Part shown: piece by piece, positions 60,003 to 64,000 of the stretch
Layout of the letters: each line of letters opens with the position of its first letter
How positions within the stretch are numbered: the stretch's first letter is position 1
From: Formicarius rufipectus
Lineage: Eukaryota > Chordata > Aves > Passeriformes > Formicariidae
NCBI GenBank assembly: GCA_013399695.1
Contig: VXAU01002307.1
Location: forward strand, 28,630 to 92,629
Length of the DNA: 64,000 nucleotides
Reading direction: 5' to 3'
Program-made: the position numbers and the translations under genes
The notes under the pieces: model-generated
The model's input: only the letters and a program-made list of their open reading frames with translations
Databases searched by the model: none
Told to the model about the DNA's origin: nothing

Positions 60003-63000
60003 CTACAAGAGGAAGAAGAGCATGAGCAGGTGTGAGGGATGGGGCCAAGGGGATCATGGGGACTTGGGGGAATTGCTGACATTCCACTGGAGTGCAGTGG
60101 GAATGGACAATACAATTCCTTTATGACCTTCCCTTGCCAGTGCATGCCAGGCAGCTTGGGTTTGGTGGTCTCTGCTTCAGCACATCACAGCCATTCTCCC
60201 CAACCGCTGCAGACCACCTCCAGCCCAGACGTGCTCACATGGCCAGTACAAGCTGCACAATGTCAGACATAAAGGGGAGGAAGGAGGGAGTCTCACCAAG
60301 CCTATGTGGGGCATTGGGACAAGAGTAGTCATTGAACATAAAGTACTGTTGTAGAGCTGGACTTGTGAGTCAGACCCCAGATGAGATCTAACATCCTTAA
60401 AGGTTTCTGAGTCGTCTGAATGGCTGAAATTAATTTCTGAAACCAAGTCAGGCTCACACAAGTCCCTCTGGAGCAGCTTGGGCACACAGACCTTGTGCTG
60501 GTCTCTCTGAACAAAGATGCGCAGCACCTTTGGAAAGAGAATCACTTCTAACTCTACTAAAGATGACAACTCCACAATTAATTTAAGGCAGACACAGTCA
60601 CTTGTTCCCTCACTAGAGGTGGATGAGCTGATGGTCCCACTGTAGGCTTGAAGCACTGAGCAACCACAGTAGCCAAGACCCCACCTTCCCATGGTGTGAA
60701 GGGTTTGTGTGGGGGACTGAAGGCAGAGCAAAGGTGCCCAGAACTGATCAGGACAAGAGCCATGCATGGTGTGGGACAGGGCAGGAGAGAGATGAGGAAG
60801 CTCAGGTTGCCAAGTGGCTCACTCACATTGCATCTGGCCTTTGTCCTGCCCTTGAGAGATGTGGCCAAGGAGAAGCAAGGACAGATGTGAGGATGCAGCA
60901 ATGTCCATGCCATGCTGACCCCAGAACAGCCTGAGGCCAGGTCTGCCCTGGGAAGCAGCAATGGGCTTTGTGCTGAGCTCAGCTTGTGCTGCTGAGAGCA
61001 TCGACGTTGGCTGGGCTGGATGGAGCTGCTGGATCTGCCCGGATCCCCAGGGAGCCATGGGATTAACCAGCCGGTGTTCATACAGTGCTCTGGGAATGCA
61101 GAGCTGTGCTGCAGCTGCAATGAGCTAAGTGGTGCCTTTTCCCACCCCTGTTCACAGCAGGTATGTTCTGTGGGAGCCAGAGCCAGTCTGAGGGTCTGTC
61201 TGATGCTGCTGGGGTGCAGCATCTCCAAATGAGGTTTAGATCCTCAGGTAGTGGCTGTTTGTGGTCCTGAGAGGGCCTGGACTGTGTCCAGGTGCAGGTT
61301 TTCTTCTCCCCAAAGGAGCAGGGGCTCAGTGCATGTCCTGCCTTCCTGCTACCTCATCCATGTGTCCGGGAGAAGGCAAGAGATGACCCCAGTGCTGTGT
61401 GGGACAAACCCCAGATAGCTTGTGGTTGATGGGACTTCTGTCAGGAGTGTGGCCATGACCCAGTGTTACTGGGGGATATGGAACAGAAATCCAGGGCTGA
61501 TCCAGGTGTGTGAGATCCAAGTGAGAACTAACAGGGATAAAGTCTTCCACATGAGACACCCACCTGGCCAGGTCTCCCTGGACCCACTTGCTGCTGGTGT
61601 GGGTTTCCCCAATTCCTTCCATTCTGCCTCCTGCAATCTTCATGCTTGGCTATGGCTCCCAGGCTGGCTGCTTGCATTGACTGTCCAGCTCAGGGGCTGT
61701 GGGTATTTCCATCAGGTTCCTACAAATTCAAGAATCGAGCCCCCTTTCTCTGCTGGGTGTGAGCACTGCCCCTGCCTCAGTCTCTGTCCATACTGGTGGC
61801 CTTGAGGCCAGCCAGGAGGGACCCACTGGCTCCAGCTGAGTCCTGCCATGGAAAGGAGCCCACAGGTCACTGAGATGTCTGGCTCTGTTTCTAAAGGACA
61901 CAAGGACCCTGAGAAGCCCTTTTATACCCATCACCTCGGTCTGACTGGAGACTGCATTTTGCTGCTTGCCTTCTCCACAGGGTGAGCTGCAGCTCCTGTC
62001 TGTGAGGGTCGTGGGCTGCCACGGGGCTGGAGCGGGTCATGCAGGGCTGGTGCAGGGGCAGGTAGGGCTGGCTGCAGCCCCTGCCTGAGGAGGGCAGAGT
62101 CTGCCAGCAGCCAGGGTGCCCAGGCAGTCCAGGGACTGCACAGCCATGCCATGTGCAGGGGCAAATGTCAGATGGTGTGGGGCAGTGAGCAGTGCTGGGG
62201 TCAGCCCAGGACAGGAGGGGTGTTAAGATTGCTGTGGCTGCCTTAGTGCCACTGCTTGAGAGCAGGGACTGCAGGCTGCCTTAGGCTGGTGCATTTGCCC
62301 CCTGGCCTCGAGCTCTCTCAGCTCTGGGCAAAACTGCATAGACCCTGCCCCTCTCCTAGGGACAGCCTCCTCATGGCATTGGGACAGTCCCCCGGGTCCT
62401 CACTCCAGTCTTATTTCTCCTTTTCCTGCCTCTCCTCTGCTTTTCCCTTTGGCAAGACAGCAAGATGCAACTCTCAAGGTACTCCACATTCCAGTTCAGC
62501 AGTCAAGGGGAAGGAAGATGCTTGGCAGGACACCCTCTGAATCTGCTGCTCCAGTTATGATTGTGTCCTTCCTCTGCCTGCACACAGAGTCCCTGCTGTG
62601 GGAGAGTGCAGGACAAGTGTTTTGTGTCACACCTGAAAAGACCCTTGGGTCCCTTCGGGACCTGAAAAAGCAGTACAGGTATTTGGGGTGCTGTTCAGGG
62701 TCCTCTGGGGTGCTTCTGTGCACCATGAGGATGTGAGGAGCCTATTCACAGTCTGAAGGTCTGTGATGGGGGTGATGAACCCAGAGCAGCTCCTGTGATC
62801 AAGGACAGACCTCGACAGTGGTCAGTGAGGCACCTTGATAGCAGCAGCATTCCTGGCAGGTGAGACCCAAGGCTCTGAGCACAGCCTGTGTATCACAGAC
62901 AGGACCATGTGAACCCGAGGGCACCCAGGCCTGACACAGCAGCTCTGGAGGCTCCTCAATGGCAGTAGGATTCTGCTGCCCTTCTTACTGCTCTTCCAGG

Positions 63001-64000
63001 TGTGGGCTTGGTTCTGTCCATGGTGTTCTGCTTGGTGTAGAAGGGGTGGGAGGAAGAGGACCCCCAGGTTGAGAGTGTTTGTGGGACTTGGGGATACACC
63101 TGCCCTGAGACTGCATGGAGGTGAGGAGTGGGCAGCAGAGTTGGTCTTCCAGGATGCAGGATGTGGATCTTCCATCTGCCCAGTCGTGGTCCATGTGCCA
63201 TGCGGTGCAGGGGCGTGGGATTCAGACATGTACCCATCCCTGGAGCTCGGGTCCACTGCTGCCACAATACTGCATGTCACAAACCAGCAGCACTCTCTGG
63301 CTCTGCTGCTCTCCTGCTGTGAGCAAAACATGGAGGGAAAAGGGAAGGGGCCACACAGAGACTTCCCTGGAGGCATCCCCCAGTCCCCCAGAGCACTAAC
63401 AGAGTGGGAAGTGGAGAGAAGGGCAAAGCTCCACTCCTGGGCTCTAGATAGGGGTGAAGAAGCTGCACCACACCCACAGCTTCGGGAAGGTCTGGAGGAA
63501 GAAACTTGCAGAACAAACAGGGTTTCTATTCATACATGTGCCAGCTCTGACATGCAGTCCAGCCCCAGCACACACGGACATGCATCACACAGAAACTCCC
63601 GGCAGAGCTCCTGTGGGGCCAGACACAGCAGGCAGGGATGCACATGCCATGCACAGGCTTCACTGATGTGGGCACACTGATGCTCCCTGGGGGGGCACGT
63701 CCCTCATGGTCAGCTGTGGGCTCAGCCATATCCTCGAGAAAGCAAACTGGAGCCCAGCTGCCCATGGGTTCTGGCTGTTGTTCTTACAGGGCACCCTCTA
63801 TGAAAGACCTGGGCTGGGTTCCTGCTCCATGGCAGCTTGGTGGGGCTGGTGTGAGGCAGTGAGCATCCACTGAGTGGCTGGCACTGAACAGGCCACCCAG
63901 TCTGGATTATGAACTGCTTTTGGGGGTCTTGGGGCTTAAGGACGTTCTGGTGTGGTCTGACTGTAAGTGGGGTTGGAGAGGGTAATCTGGATGATGCATG
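60003..64000 (-). other. DLGAP4: DLGAP4 intron upstream of the first exon seen
   Basis: None of the open frames here resembles the N-terminal DLGAP4 exon, which mammalian proteins place directly upstream and which should end in a residue preceding VPQGEW. The region is therefore intron, continuing past the window. A minus-strand open stretch at about 60290-60640 is unexplained and is discussed as a finding. Confidence 0.6.

Larger units (their letters stand above)
1385..64000 (-). other. DLGAP4: DLGAP4 gene span (3' part), continues beyond the window
   Basis: Ten coding exons plus one alternative first exon lie on the minus strand between the poly(A) site near 1385 and the window end. Summed in order, the ten long-isoform exons give 1953 nt (651 codons including stop) with every intron phase matching. 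The protein reads as DLGAP4 rather than DLGAP1-3. The diagnostic stretches are SSCLVAYKKTPPPVPPR, KRKLSSIGIQVDC, the IFG..SLIPQ micro-exon and the C-terminus IYVPEAQTRL. DLGAP proteins link PSD-95-type guanylate kinase scaffolds to Shank in the postsynaptic density. The first coding exon of the long isoform, about 330 residues in mammals, is not in the window. Neighbouring genes are not seen. Confidence 0.95.

Noticed and set aside
60003..64000. Search for the N-terminal DLGAP4 coding exon
   Set aside because: No minus-strand frame here carries the expected N-terminal motifs or a phase-0 donor joining to VPQGEW; it must lie beyond the window.

Overview
The window is a piece of a bird genome. 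It carries most of the 3' half of one protein-coding gene, DLGAP4 (SAPAP4/GKAP4), on the minus strand. The gene runs from its poly(A) site near 1385 up past the high-coordinate end. Ten coding exons can be placed, each with canonical AG/GT borders and mutually consistent reading phases. They are 60002-59785, 57019-56905, 54219-54169, 53092-52846, 10201-9840, 8469-8378, 7945-7539, 5744-5653, 4416-4264 and 3131-2916. Together they encode the last 650 residues of the long isoform. The large first coding exon (about 330 residues in mammals) lies beyond position 64000. An eleventh, alternative first coding exon at 43361-43331 sits at the edge of a CpG island inside the 42.6-kb intron. It encodes MALCLEFLRQ and joins in phase to the exon at 10201, giving a predicted 450-residue short isoform. 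I found no other protein-coding gene that I can support.

Layout. 1-1380: flank downstream of DLGAP4, with an AT-rich stretch, a tRNA-derived SINE with target-site duplication, and a CR1 fragment. 1385-2915: 3' UTR, with tandem poly(A) signals and a Pumilio-type motif. 2916-10201: the seven C-terminal exons' cluster, interrupted by small CR1 pieces. 10202-52845: one long intron holding CR1 fragments, a solo avian retroviral LTR (30371-30762), a LINE copy with target-site duplication (35870-36641), a CpG island between two CR1 copies (37.6-37.9 kb), and the short-isoform CpG island with a 131-base assembly gap (43395-43525). It also holds a CR1 split by a second SINE copy (52319-52557). 52846-60002: four exons of the long isoform and a further intronic CpG island near 58.5 kb. 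60003-64000: intron, nothing firmly identifiable.

The protein is a postsynaptic scaffold. The window encodes guanylate-kinase-domain-binding repeats (SGSYIKAMG, RQSYLKATQ, SHSYLRAIQ), two dynein-light-chain-type motifs (GIQVD, GVQVE), the helical GKAP homology region, and the C-terminal PDZ ligand QTRL that binds Shank. The short isoform lacks the guanylate-kinase-binding repeats but keeps the rest.

The most unusual content is mobile DNA. Two roughly 240-bp elements have a tRNA-like head (A and B boxes) and a (CAA)n tail, and each is flanked by 12-13-bp direct repeats. Their 3' tail resembles the 3' end of the LINE copy at 36.6 kb, which is itself flanked by a 12-bp direct repeat. This suggests a LINE/SINE partnership that is not the usual avian CR1 system. 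The bird order cannot be fixed from this sequence alone. Gene identity rests on remembered family sequences, not on a search.
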